Source of the DNA: Runella sp. MFBS21
Lineage (GTDB): Bacteria > Bacteroidota > Bacteroidia > Cytophagales > Spirosomataceae
NCBI RefSeq assembly: GCF_029433105.1
Contig: NZ_JARNTW010000007.1
Coordinates: forward strand, 62,001 to 126,000
Length of the DNA stretch: 64,000 nucleotides
Reading direction: 5' to 3'
Part shown: in pieces, positions 42,473 through 51,400 of the stretch
Numbering within the stretch: position 1 is the stretch's first letter
Layout: each line of letters opens with the position of its first letter
The notes under the pieces: model-generated
Seen by the model: the letters and a program-made list of their open reading frames with translations, nothing else
Database searches by the model: none
What the model was told of the DNA's origin: nothing
Position numbers and translations under genes: made by a program

Positions 42473-44302
42473 ATGAAACGCTCTTTGATTCTAATGTTGC
42501 TTGGAGTGGTTGCAGTACTGCCTGCATCGGCCCAACTCAACTACGCTGCTGCGCAAGCTCACTCCCATAATGACTACGCCCAAGCCAACCCGCTACTAGG
42601 AGCCTTTGGGCTACAATGTGGGTCAATAGAAGCAGATGTATTTTTACAAGGCGGTGAACTAATGGTAGCTCATACGCCGCGAGAAGTCACCGCTGGAAAA
42701 ACCCTACAATCGCTCTACCTGGATCCTCTCCAAAGCCAATTGAAAGCAGGGAAAATGTATTCATTACAGTTACTGATTGACCTCAAAACGCCTTTTAATC
42801 CTACCCTTGACACCTTAGTCAATCAACTTAAGCGCTTTCCTGAACTGGTAGGAGAGGGGAGACCCCTGAAAATTGTAGTAAGTGGTAGTATGCCGTCTGC
42901 TTCTGATTTTGAAAAATATCCCGCTTGGATAGGGTTTGATGGCCGTTTTGACCAAATTTATTCTTCCCAAGCACTAAGTCGAGTGGCTCTTTTTAGTGCG
43001 CCTTTTAGCGTAGTTTCTCAATGGAAAGGCCAAGGGCTTTTTCCGAAAGAAGACCGAGAAAAATTGGTGGAATTGGTAAACACCGCTCACCAAAAAGGTA
43101 AAAAAGTTCGTTTTTGGGGTACTACTGATACCGAAACCGTTTGGAAAGAACTAATGGCCGTCAATACCGATTGGATTGGCACAGACACTCCTGCCTCTTT
43201 GATTAATTATTTCAAAAGCGTTAAACCCGCCGACGGAGAGCATACTCAACCTACTGAAGCTTATGTTCCTTATATTCCTTCCTATAAAAGTGACGGCACC
43301 AACAAAACACCCCGAAATATCATTTTTCTTATAGGTGATGGTATGGGCCTTGCCCAAATGCATACGGGGCTTATCGCCAATCGTGGGCAGCTTCATATGG
43401 CTTTATTCAAACACCTAGGCTTAATGCAAACCCAACCTGCCGAGTCTTTTATTACAGACTCAGCGGCAGCGGGTACTGCTCTAGCCACAGGCCATAAGAC
43501 AAAAAATGGCACTATTGGAATGGATGCGACCTTGGTAGCGCGCCCTTCTCTGACAACGACTGCCAAACAACGCGGCAAAAAATGTGCTATCATTTCGTCG
43601 GGGCCGATTACGGATGCTACTCCGGCGGTGTTTTATGCTCACCAACCTAAGCGTAGTATGCAAGAAGAGATTGCGGGTGATTTCCTGAAAGAACCTATGG
43701 ATATTTTGGTCGGAGGAGGGACTAAATATTTCTTCGACCGTAAAGACAAAGGCAATATTGGCGACTCTCTCAAGGTACGTCAATATGATGTATTTAGAAA
43801 ATATAGCGACATCTCTAACGATAATAAAGCAGAAAAGTTTGTGGTTTTGGACGACCAAGCAGCTCTCTCAATGGAAAAAGGTCGTGGCAATTTTCTTCCT
43901 CTTACGGTAGCAGAAAGTATCAAACATCTTCAGAAAACGGCAAAAAAGGGCTTTTTTGTCATGGCCGAAGGCGCTCAAATTGATTATGCAGGTCATGCCA
44001 ACAATGTATCGTATGTAGTGAATGAAGTACTAGATTTTGACAAAGCGGTTGGGGAAGCGCTCCGTTTTGCGGATCAAGATGGACAAACCCTCGTCATCGT
44101 CACAGCCGACCACGAAACGGGTGCTATGAGTATCACAGGAGGTAATGAAAAAGAAGGAAAAGTAAAAGCTAATTTTGGTTCTAAAGGGCACTCGGCTATC
44201 ATGGTGCCAGTCTATGCTTATGGTCCTCAGTCTCAGCTTTTCGGAGGAATTTATCAAAATACTGAGTTATCTAACAAAATCAGAACACTACTCGAAAAAT
44301 AA
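42473..44302 (+). CDS. Alkaline phosphatase fused to a PLC/GDPD-like N-terminal domain
   Basis: 609 residues, signal peptide MKRSLILMLLGVVAVLPASAQ. Residues about 25-255 resemble a PI-PLC/glycerophosphodiester phosphodiesterase barrel (AHSHNDYAQANPLLGAF, SIEADVFLQGGELMVAHT, TDTPASLINYF). Residues about 275-609 form an alkaline phosphatase: FLIGDGMG with metal ligand Asp289, TDSAAAGTALATGHKT with nucleophile Ser330, EGAQIDYAGHAN, VTADHETGAM and the final GHSAIMVPV His. Secreted or periplasmic. A fused enzyme could cleave a phosphodiester and then release phosphate from the monoester. The Pho-box-like array upstream supports control by phosphate starvation. Ends at a bidirectional terminator facing glycerate kinase. 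Confidence 0.88.
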   Translation: MKRSLILMLLGVVAVLPASAQLNYAAAQAHSHNDYAQANPLLGAFGLQCGSIEADVFLQGGELMVAHTPREVTAGKTLQSLYLDPLQSQLKAGKMYSLQLLIDLKTPFNPTLDTLVNQLKRFPELVGEGRPLKIVVSGSMPSASDFEKYPAWIGFDGRFDQIYSSQALSRVALFSAPFSVVSQWKGQGLFPKEDREKLVELVNTAHQKGKKVRFWGTTDTETVWKELMAVNTDWIGTDTPASLINYFKSVKPADGEHTQPTEAYVPYIPSYKSDGTNKTPRNIIFLIGDGMGLAQMHTGLIANRGQLHMALFKHLGLMQTQPAESFITDSAAAGTALATGHKTKNGTIGMDATLVARPSLTTTAKQRGKKCAIISSGPITDATPAVFYAHQPKRSMQEEIAGDFLKEPMDILVGGGTKYFFDRKDKGNIGDSLKVRQYDVFRKYSDISNDNKAEKFVVLDDQAALSMEKGRGNFLPLTVAESIKHLQKTAKKGFFVMAEGAQIDYAGHANNVSYVVNEVLDFDKAVGEALRFADQDGQTLVIVTADHETGAMSITGGNEKEGKVKANFGSKGHSAIMVPVYAYGPQSQLFGGIYQNTELSNKIRTLLEK

Positions 44303-44321
44303 ATATTTTATTTTGATACAA

Positions 44322-44359
44322 TCGAACGTTGGCAAGTTCTAAACCTTGTCAACGTTCGA
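44322..44359. terminator. Bidirectional terminator, alkaline phosphatase / glycerate kinase
   Basis: TCGAACGTTGGCAAG / CTTGTCAACGTTCGA, 15-bp stem with one G-T-type mismatch and an 8-nt loop. The stop codon of the minus-strand kinase (44341-44339) lies in the loop, so its last codons are read from the right arm. Confidence 0.72.
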
Positions 44360-45478
44360 AATTTTGCAAAAAAGCTGAGTCAGTTGTTGAGAGGCATCTT
44401 TGACCCCAGTATAAGCACTAGCAATGGCTTCGTCTAATGTCATAGGACGATTGATTATAGAAGTAGCATAGGTAAGACCAATCCTCCTAATATCATCGGG
44501 CGATACAAGCAGCGCTCCGCACAATGCAACCACAGGAATGCCTTTTAAGTGAGCTGCATTGGCGATTCCAGCAATCAATTTTCCCTGTAATGTCTGTTCA
44601 TCTATTTTCCCTTCGCCCGTAAATATCCAATTTACTCCTTCTAGCTTTTCGGCAAAGTGAGTTTGTTCCATTACTATTTTTACGCCTTCTTTGAGGGTGG
44701 CTCCCAAGAAAAACAAAGCCCCAAATCCCAATCCTCCTGCAGCACCCGCCCCTGGTACATGAGCCAAATCAAGCCCAAAATCTTTTTTTATCAAGTCGGC
44801 TAGGTGCTTAAGTCCTTTGTCTAGTTGCGTTACCATCTCAGGAGTAGCTCCTTTTTGGGGTGCATAAAGCTGGGCTGCTCCGCCAAACCCATACAAAGGG
44901 GCCGTTACATCACAAGCCACTTCTACATGGATTTTGGGAGAGCTAGCAGGTCTAACAATTTTGTGAATTTTAATAAGATTTTCGCCATTTGGCTCTAGCG
45001 GCTGTCCTTCTGCATCCCAAAACTGCCATCCCAAGGCCGCTGCCATCCCAATTCCGGCATCGGTAGTGGCACTTCCCCCGATTCCCAAAACGATATGATT
45101 GGCTCCCTGACGTACAGCCTCTAAGATGAGCTGACCTGTGCCAAAAGTGGAGGTCAAACAGGGATTGCGTTCGTCGGATTCAAGCAGGCGCAATCCCGAA
45201 GCCGATGCCATTTCTATGAAGGCGGTAGCACCATCGGCTGAGATACCGTATGCAGCTTCAATACTTCTCCCAAGAGGGTCGGCTACCGTAGTCGTAAGCA
45301 TGGTACCTCTGGCATCAAAAGTCAAGATTTCGGCGGTGCCTTCTCCTCCATCGGCCATTGGGAGCATGATAATATCTGCCGCTGGAAGTACCGCTCGGAT
45401 TCCTTCTGCCATTGCGCTGCAAACTTCTTCGGCAGTAAGCGAACCGCGAAATTTATCAGGAGCAAGTAAAAATTTCAT
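44339..45478 (-). CDS. glxK: Glycerate kinase (GarK/GlxK family)
   Basis: 379 residues from the ATG at 45478 (MKFLLAPDKFRGSLTAEEVC, the canonical N terminus; the longer frame to 45601 runs through a terminator). Motifs: PMADGGEGTAEIL with the glycerate-binding region, LGIGGSATTDAGIGMAAALG (phosphate and nucleotide loop), PGAGAAGGLGFG, and FTGEGKIDEQTLQGK. Phosphorylates D-glycerate with ATP to 2-phosphoglycerate. No other glycerate or glyoxylate gene is nearby. The gene begins 13 nt behind a strong hairpin that ends the PBP1A transcript. Confidence 0.93.
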   Translation of the reverse strand: MKFLLAPDKFRGSLTAEEVCSAMAEGIRAVLPAADIIMLPMADGGEGTAEILTFDARGTMLTTTVADPLGRSIEAAYGISADGATAFIEMASASGLRLLESDERNPCLTSTFGTGQLILEAVRQGANHIVLGIGGSATTDAGIGMAAALGWQFWDAEGQPLEPNGENLIKIHKIVRPASSPKIHVEVACDVTAPLYGFGGAAQLYAPQKGATPEMVTQLDKGLKHLADLIKKDFGLDLAHVPGAGAAGGLGFGALFFLGATLKEGVKIVMEQTHFAEKLEGVNWIFTGEGKIDEQTLQGKLIAGIANAAHLKGIPVVALCGALLVSPDDIRRIGLTYATSIINRPMTLDEAIASAYTGVKDASQQLTQLFCKISNVDKV

Positions 45479-45490
45479 ACCTAAAAACAA

Positions 45491-45522
45491 AAAAGAAGGG
45501 CAAGCAGTGGATTGCTTGCCCT
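45491..45522 (-). terminator. Terminator of the PBP1A gene, just before glycerate kinase
   Basis: AGGGCAAGCA / TGCTTGCCCT, 10-bp stem, followed on the minus strand by TCTTTTTTGTTTTT. It sits between the PBP1A stop (45540) and the glycerate kinase ATG (45478). Confidence 0.85.
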
Positions 45523-45539
45523 CAAAGTGAATGATTTTT

Positions 45540-47864
45540 TTAGAATAATATACTTTCGTCGTCGGTGACTTTAGGTCGTAAATAAGTATTGACAGTATCA
45601 ATCTTCACGCCACCACAGCCAATATTGGCTTCCATACCATCAGGTTTAATAAAACGATCTCGGCGGTAAGGAGAGCGTTCATTGCCGGCTAAGTCTGGGT
45701 CAGCATATACTTTTTGCATATAAAGTCCCCAAGCAGGCATGGCTATACGCGCCCCCTGCCCATAGGCCATGTTGGTAAAGTGAACGTGATTATCTTCACC
45801 ACCTACCCATACGCCTGTTACAAGGTTGGGGGTCATTCCCATAAACCATCCGTCGGTATAGTCAGAAGTTGTACCCGTTTTGGCCGCAATGTCGTTGTTG
45901 TCCGCTAATTTATATTGGGTACGTAGGCGTTGAGCTGTCCCCCAAGGGTCTTCAACAGCACCTCGCATGATAAACAACATTTGGTAGGCAATACTCGGGC
46001 TAATCACTTCTTTTTCATTAGGTGGGAAATCTGCCAATACTCGCCCATCTTTCAACGTAATTCGAGTCACAAAACGTGGATCAACATGTTTGCCACTATT
46101 AACAAACGTACAATAAGAGTTTACCATCTCAAAAACCGATACGTTAGGGGTACCTAAGCAAATCGTCACTTCTTCGGGGATAGTACTTGTGATTCCTAAT
46201 TTGTGAGCATAGGCTACTACGGCTTTGGGTCTTACCAATTTCATTAAATGAACACTGATGGAGTTTACAGACTTAGCCAGCGCTTGGCGCAGCGTAAGCG
46301 GCTGCCCCGAGTAGCTACCCGTTGAGTTTTTGGGACACCAATCTCCAATACAAACTTGTCGGTCAACGATAGGATCACAAGGGGTGACAAAGTTGAGGTC
46401 AATAGCAGAACAATATACAAAAGGCTTAAAGGTAGAACCCGGCTGACGCTTGCCTTGTTTTACTTGGTCGTACTTAAAGTGTTTAAAATTAATTCCTCCC
46501 ACCCACGCTTTTACATCTCCATTGCGAGGATCCATTGATACCATCCCTATTCTCAAAAATTTGTTGTAATATTTAATCGAATCCAACGGACTCATGATAG
46601 TGTCACGGTCTCCTCTCCACGAAAATACCTTCATTTTAATAGGTCTGCGGAGTTCGGCCCAAATCTTGGTTTCATCATCACCATACATCCTTTTCAATTC
46701 GCGGTATCGCCAACTGCGTCTGACGGCTCTTTTTTCAAAACCCGGGTCGGGAGCATATCCTCCACCTTTGCCTTTTACTACCCAAGGATCCATTTTAAGA
46801 GCTTTGAAATGGTTGAAAAACTTGGTTTGTTGGTCTTTCATATGCTCTTCGGCAGCTTGCTCAGCGTAGCTTTGCATGCGCGAATCGATAGTGGTATAAA
46901 TCCTCAGCCCATCGGTATAAAGGTCATAATCGGTACCATTTTCTTTGTTGTAAGCCGCCAACCATTCTTTCATCCAATCCCGCAGCGTTTCTCTAAAATA
47001 GGGAGCAGGCCCTGTATTATGGTTTTCAATATTGAAATTGAGGGCTAAGGGTTTCACTTTTGTTCTCAAAAATTCTTCTTGAGTCAAAAAACCGTACTTC
47101 ATCATTTGGCCTAGCACCACATTACGGCGTTCGAGAGCCCGTTCTTTAAAAATGCGTGGATTATAGCGTGAAGGATTTTGAAGCATTCCCACAAGCAAAG
47201 CTGCCTCAGGCAAATCCAAATTCCAAGGTTCTTTTTTGAAATAAGTTTTAGAGGCAGTCTTAATACCGTCGGCGTTGTTTCCAAACGAAACTGTGTTGAG
47301 GTACATCATCATGATTTCCTGCTTCGTATAGTTACGCTCCAACCGTACCGACAATATCCATTCTTTGGTTTTTGCAATCACCGTCTTGATGATGGGCAAG
47401 TCTCCCAAGGTACCTTTGTACTTTTCACTACGCGTCTGAAACAAGTTTTTGGCCAATTGTTGCGTGATGGTACTTCCCCCACCGGTGGTACCCTGCTCAC
47501 TAGAGGCGACGCCTTTTAGTACTCGAAACATGGAACGGGGGTCAATACCAGAGTGTCTTACAAAGCGAGCATCCTCCGTGGCAATGAGCGCTTTGATGAC
47601 ATTGGGCGAAAGTTGGTCAAACTCAATCGGAGTACGATTTTCTATAAAATATTTTGATAACGTTTGGCCATCAGCTGAAATAATCTCCGACGCCACCTGA
47701 CTCTGTGGGTTTTCGATTGCTTTCAAATCGGGCATTCCTCCAAACAACCAGAAGAAGTTGAAATAAACTGCCGTTATGTAAAATACAATACCGCCGATAA
47801 AAAGGCTCGCAAGTATCCAAAAACGGATAATAAATTTGCGGTATTTTCCTCTCAAAAAAGTCAT
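45540..47864 (-). CDS. mrcA: Bifunctional penicillin-binding protein 1A (glycosyltransferase/transpeptidase)
   Basis: 774 residues. A single N-terminal anchor (FIIRFWILASLFIGGIVFYITAVYF), then the GT51 domain with EDARFVRHSGIDPRSMFR (catalytic Glu) and GGGSTITQQLAKNLF. The transpeptidase domain has SxxK as STFK (GSTFKPFVY), SVN as the second motif (KSVNSIS) and KTG in AAKTGTTSDYTDGWFMG. Polymerises lipid II and cross-links peptides in the periplasm. Monocistronic with terminator at 45491. The position upstream next to a PorW/SprE-like gene (123 nt) is on the same strand. Symbol by function class; a PBP1c-type is excluded by the C terminus. Confidence 0.94.
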   Translation of the reverse strand: MTFLRGKYRKFIIRFWILASLFIGGIVFYITAVYFNFFWLFGGMPDLKAIENPQSQVASEIISADGQTLSKYFIENRTPIEFDQLSPNVIKALIATEDARFVRHSGIDPRSMFRVLKGVASSEQGTTGGGSTITQQLAKNLFQTRSEKYKGTLGDLPIIKTVIAKTKEWILSVRLERNYTKQEIMMMYLNTVSFGNNADGIKTASKTYFKKEPWNLDLPEAALLVGMLQNPSRYNPRIFKERALERRNVVLGQMMKYGFLTQEEFLRTKVKPLALNFNIENHNTGPAPYFRETLRDWMKEWLAAYNKENGTDYDLYTDGLRIYTTIDSRMQSYAEQAAEEHMKDQQTKFFNHFKALKMDPWVVKGKGGGYAPDPGFEKRAVRRSWRYRELKRMYGDDETKIWAELRRPIKMKVFSWRGDRDTIMSPLDSIKYYNKFLRIGMVSMDPRNGDVKAWVGGINFKHFKYDQVKQGKRQPGSTFKPFVYCSAIDLNFVTPCDPIVDRQVCIGDWCPKNSTGSYSGQPLTLRQALAKSVNSISVHLMKLVRPKAVVAYAHKLGITSTIPEEVTICLGTPNVSVFEMVNSYCTFVNSGKHVDPRFVTRITLKDGRVLADFPPNEKEVISPSIAYQMLFIMRGAVEDPWGTAQRLRTQYKLADNNDIAAKTGTTSDYTDGWFMGMTPNLVTGVWVGGEDNHVHFTNMAYGQGARIAMPAWGLYMQKVYADPDLAGNERSPYRRDRFIKPDGMEANIGCGGVKIDTVNTYLRPKVTDDESILF

Positions 47865-47986
47865 AGTTATGTTTAACTTGATTCAATAAACTTTATGAGT
47901 TAGTTTTTCATAAAATCTACCTAAAATCGATACAAATGCAATAATAAAAATTTTACGCTAGAATAATGGCTAAGTTCACACTTTCC

Positions 47987-50209
47987 CTAGTCATTTTTCT
48001 TGACAGAGGTAGATTGCTGTGATTCGAGGATTTCTCTCACACGTGGCAACAATGGGCTAGTGGGATAATCTTTGATAAAACTATTGAGTGCTTTCAGGTA
48101 TGCTTCACGTCCTTGGAGTTTTCCAAGCAAGTAAATTCGTAGCAAGGCGTATTTATCTTCAATTTTGCTGCCAGCGTAGGTTACGATTGCCATTTCGAGC
48201 TGAGCATAAGCCTCCGAATAGTTGGCGTTTTGATATAAGGTCAATATCTTCTCGTAATCCTTTAAGGCTTCTAACTCTATGTTGCCTGAGGCAGTAGTTG
48301 CGCCATTGGCTTTTGTCAACAAACGAGTATAAGAAGAATTAGGGAATTCTTTCAAAAGTCTTTCTTTCCAACTTTCGGGGTTGGTTTTGCTAGTAAGATA
48401 AAGCAAATAATAAAGCTCAGGTTTGTAATTAGAATTAGGAAAGCGAGTCAATGTTTGTTCAAATGTCTTGACGGCGTTTTGGGGTTCTTCCAAATTAAAC
48501 TTATAAATTTTCCCTAATTTATAATAAGCATCTTCTATGCGCTGGTTTGAAGCATCCAATTCTTGTTTGCGAAGGGGAATGTTGCGATACATCGCATCTT
48601 TTTTTGCTTTCCACTCAGGCGAATCTTTCGTCAATTTTGCCATATTATCGCCCATCGCAGTGGTATTCACGCTTTGAGTTTGCGGTGCTACAGGCGTTAT
48701 ATTGTCGGCTTGAGTCACTAGATTAGACACTTTTGAGCTTCTTCGCCAGTCATCTTCTAGTTTTCGAGTTCCCCATTTTTGTCGAAACTCTATTTTACTT
48801 TGATTGGCCACCACCACATCATACAGCACAAACCGTTCGGCAGGGTCTCCCGCAAAAGGTTGCATATTAGCACCTCGTGCTTGGGCTTGTGCTACTAATT
48901 TTTCGGCCTCTTTGATTTTTTGCTCTTGGGCTTCAATTTCATCTTCTATCACTCCATCCAAAAACTTATCTAGTGCTGCAGGATTGAGTTGAGACAGCCG
49001 TTGGAGGCTATCTTCGGTACGAATCGTAGTGATTTGTTTTACAAACTCATCTAAGACTTCCTTACGCTCTTTGATTTTCAAGAATTGTGGAGAACTCGGC
49101 GGTAGCAACGTCAATGAACTATCAAAATAGGCCTTAGCCAATTCATAATCTTGTAAATGCTCATAATACAACTTCGCCATTTCTAAGTAGGTGTAAGGCA
49201 CCTGTGTGGTATTGACGGTAGTCTGCCGTATCGACTCCTGAAAATAGCCAATCGCTCTAGGGTAGTTTTTTTTTCTGGTTTCAATGACCCCCATCGAATA
49301 ATACAACCTATCTCTTAGGTCGCTTGTTTTACGGTCGTGTAGTAGTCTTCTAAAACCTCCTTCGGTCGATACATTTGGGTCCAGTACCGCTTGATTTTGG
49401 AGTGCATTCATGTTTGCAAAAAAGCTCAAATCGTAGGAAGGACGATTTTTCCCAACCGCTTTGTAGTGTACATTTGCGGCTTGAGGTTTGTTGAGCAAAT
49501 CGTACATTTGTCCAGCAGCAAAATGAATACGAGCCGTCTCTTCACTTTTAGGAAGCAGCGGAAACGTCTCTTCCAAGATAGCCAAAGCAAGCGGATACTC
49601 TTCTCTTTGTTGATGCAAATAAGCTTTTACTAGATAGAAATGGCTCGTGTTTTTGTCGTTGAGTGGCTGAGTTCGTAGGTATTCTGATACACTAAGAGCG
49701 CTGTTGTAATCTTTGGTTTCTGTATAAGCCCGCATGAGCCAAATCAACCCTTCGTGTTTGTCTTCTTCGTCTCTTCCTTTGGCATTTACATATCGAAGCG
49801 TCTCAATACCGTCTGTAAACTGTCCTTTATACAATCTAGCTTTGCCAATCTGAATGAGTGCATTGTCTACCCAACGGCTATTTTGGTGACGGTCAGGTAT
49901 TAGCGATGCTTTCTTGATAACATCTACCAACAAATCATTGACGGGCTGGGCTTCGACGGAATCAAGGGGAGGGAAAATAGGAAGGATGAGATTGTAATTG
50001 TCTTTGTGATTGCGTCTCATCGCAAGTTCTGCTTCGCGCATCTTATCTCTTGCGATAACGTAAGCGTTGAATTTGGCCGTAAGATTATGATACCCTACGC
50101 TCACTCGTCCCGTGCTGTATTGCGAACAGCCAATAAATAAACTCGACATCCCTAACAAAAAAAGGATTGAGAGTAGAGATAAAGAGCTTAGGTGTTTATT
50201 GATTTGCAT
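47987..50209 (-). CDS. TPR lipoprotein, PorW/SprE-like type IX secretion component
   Basis: 740 residues from the ATG at 50209 (MQINKHLSS; the ATG at 50239 adds ten polar residues before the signal). Lipobox FIGC, then SQYSTGRVSVGYHNLTAKFNAYVIARDKM, which resembles the mature start of SprE/PorW (YH-x-x-TAKYN pattern). Many TPR-like repeats span about 95-400 and 560-730, separated by a coiled coil rich in Glu/Gln (about 420-460). PorW links the periplasmic and outer-membrane parts of the type IX secretion/gliding machinery. Supported by N-terminal pattern, size (family about 780-900) and lipoprotein nature; no other por/gld gene is in the window. Confidence 0.65.
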   Translation of the reverse strand: MQINKHLSSLSLLSILFLLGMSSLFIGCSQYSTGRVSVGYHNLTAKFNAYVIARDKMREAELAMRRNHKDNYNLILPIFPPLDSVEAQPVNDLLVDVIKKASLIPDRHQNSRWVDNALIQIGKARLYKGQFTDGIETLRYVNAKGRDEEDKHEGLIWLMRAYTETKDYNSALSVSEYLRTQPLNDKNTSHFYLVKAYLHQQREEYPLALAILEETFPLLPKSEETARIHFAAGQMYDLLNKPQAANVHYKAVGKNRPSYDLSFFANMNALQNQAVLDPNVSTEGGFRRLLHDRKTSDLRDRLYYSMGVIETRKKNYPRAIGYFQESIRQTTVNTTQVPYTYLEMAKLYYEHLQDYELAKAYFDSSLTLLPPSSPQFLKIKERKEVLDEFVKQITTIRTEDSLQRLSQLNPAALDKFLDGVIEDEIEAQEQKIKEAEKLVAQAQARGANMQPFAGDPAERFVLYDVVVANQSKIEFRQKWGTRKLEDDWRRSSKVSNLVTQADNITPVAPQTQSVNTTAMGDNMAKLTKDSPEWKAKKDAMYRNIPLRKQELDASNQRIEDAYYKLGKIYKFNLEEPQNAVKTFEQTLTRFPNSNYKPELYYLLYLTSKTNPESWKERLLKEFPNSSYTRLLTKANGATTASGNIELEALKDYEKILTLYQNANYSEAYAQLEMAIVTYAGSKIEDKYALLRIYLLGKLQGREAYLKALNSFIKDYPTSPLLPRVREILESQQSTSVKKND

Positions 50210-50705
50210 TAATCGACTCGCTTTCAGGCATTTGCCCAAAAATAGGCTTAAATATGTCGTAAAAATAACGTTTTTGCTGAACTAAAATTATACAAGCATA
50301 ATGCCAAACATAGATTTGTTGGGAAATTTTGGATAAAAACGACAGATTCTCAAAAGAATCCTCATTCTCGCTACTTAGCATTAGGCATTAGGCTTTAAGC
50401 TGTAGGCATTAGGCACTTCTAGCGTACACTCATTGAGGGTGCAAAACTATGGAGTTTACCGCTTAAAGCGTATTGCTGAGTATTTATCATGTTTTAAAAG
50501 TGATAGACGTCTGGCTATATATGCAGATGTATAAATTATTTATCTATTTATATGGTTTTTATAAAATAAAAAATCTGTTTTAAGTTTTGATAAAGGATTA
50601 TTTTTTGTTATTTATAACTTGATTGTTATCTCTTTGTCTATGTATGTTAAAACAATCTTTAATTTTGTATTGTTGAATTAAACGAACTACCAACCAACAA
50701 ATTCC
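50210..50705. other. Divergent intergenic region with repeat copy B
   Basis: About 495 AT-rich bases between two divergent genes. It holds repeat copy B. TAATTTTG at 50660-50667 is a good -7 element for the DUF2452 gene, but TTTG upstream (50633-50636) is 23 nt away, outside the usual spacing. No small ORF or RNA recognised. Confidence 0.5.
50373..50490 (+). repeat. Dispersed intergenic repeat, copy B
   Basis: Starts with short tandem units (GCATTAGGC repeated, GGCTTTAAGCTGTAGGCATT), then GCAAAAC and GCGTATTGCTGAGTATTTAT. Matches copy A at 41926-42080 in block order and orientation. It sits behind the 5' end of the PorW-like gene, i.e. in a divergent intergenic region. Confidence 0.5.
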
Positions 50706-51143
50706 ATGATAGAAAATCCTATCAATCCCGATCATGTAGCCGAAAATCCAGGTCTAATGGCTTATGCCCACTCTGTAGGTGGAGCGGTCATTAAGCCCGA
50801 AGATATGGGTAAGGTAAAAGGAAAAGCGGTGTTGGCGATGCGTCAACAAACCGAAAGGCAACTCAACCAAATTTACCAGCAAATGGCTATTTTGGCACAG
50901 CAAGCCAAAGATTTGCGTCAGCGAGTGGATGTATCGGAGCGTATTTATGCGGCTCAAATGAACTTCGAACCAGTGCTTAACGAAACTTATTATGTCTACG
51001 AAAAAGAAGATGGCAAAGATGTGTTGTCGATGGTAGCTCCTCACGAATGGGGACGTTCGTACAAGTTTAGTCGCTACATTGCCAAAGTTACGATGTTAGC
51101 TGACCACACTTGGCATGTAGAATATAATGAATCGAATACTTAA
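50706..51143 (+). CDS. DUF2452-family protein
   Basis: 145 residues, no signal peptide, probably cytoplasmic. Family features: N-terminal NPINPDHVAENPGLMAYAHSVGGAVIKPED, a central amphipathic helix (AMRQQTERQLNQIYQQMAILAQQAKDLRQRV), then FEPVLNETYYVYEK and the C-terminal WHVEYN. The family is conserved in Bacteroidota and a few others but has no established function. Single-gene unit with a clear terminator at 51226. Confidence 0.85.
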   Translation: MIENPINPDHVAENPGLMAYAHSVGGAVIKPEDMGKVKGKAVLAMRQQTERQLNQIYQQMAILAQQAKDLRQRVDVSERIYAAQMNFEPVLNETYYVYEKEDGKDVLSMVAPHEWGRSYKFSRYIAKVTMLADHTWHVEYNESNT

Positions 51144-51225
51144 GCTCTTTTTTGTTCTACGCTCCTGAAGCGCTTCGTGCGTGGTGGTGATTGATAGATG
51201 TCCCCATTTTTCAAAGAAATCGACC

Positions 51226-51258
51226 TCCTCTCTGTGTTGTCACGAGAGGATTTTTTTT
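51226..51258 (+). terminator. Terminator of the DUF2452 gene
   Basis: TCCTCTC / GAGAGGA extended by GTG/CAC around a 4-nt loop (one bulged T), followed by T8 at 51251-51258. Confidence 0.8.
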
Positions 51259-51400
51259 GGGAAAACTAAGAATATTGCAACACTCCTATCTCTAAAGTGC
51301 GTATTATCAACAAAACCCCTTGAAAAAATTGTTATTTTCAAACAAACTTATTTATCTTCATCGGTCGTTTGTTACTTGCCATGAATCAAAGCCCCCACCC

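Noticed and set aside
41926-50490. The two intergenic repeats as a CRISPR or IS remnant
   Set aside because: No regular spacer pattern, no transposase-like frame and no terminal inverted repeats were visible.
51181-51384. 67-codon frame between the DUF2452 and DUF5686 genes
   Set aside because: It runs through the terminator at 51226-51258 and has no protein-like composition.
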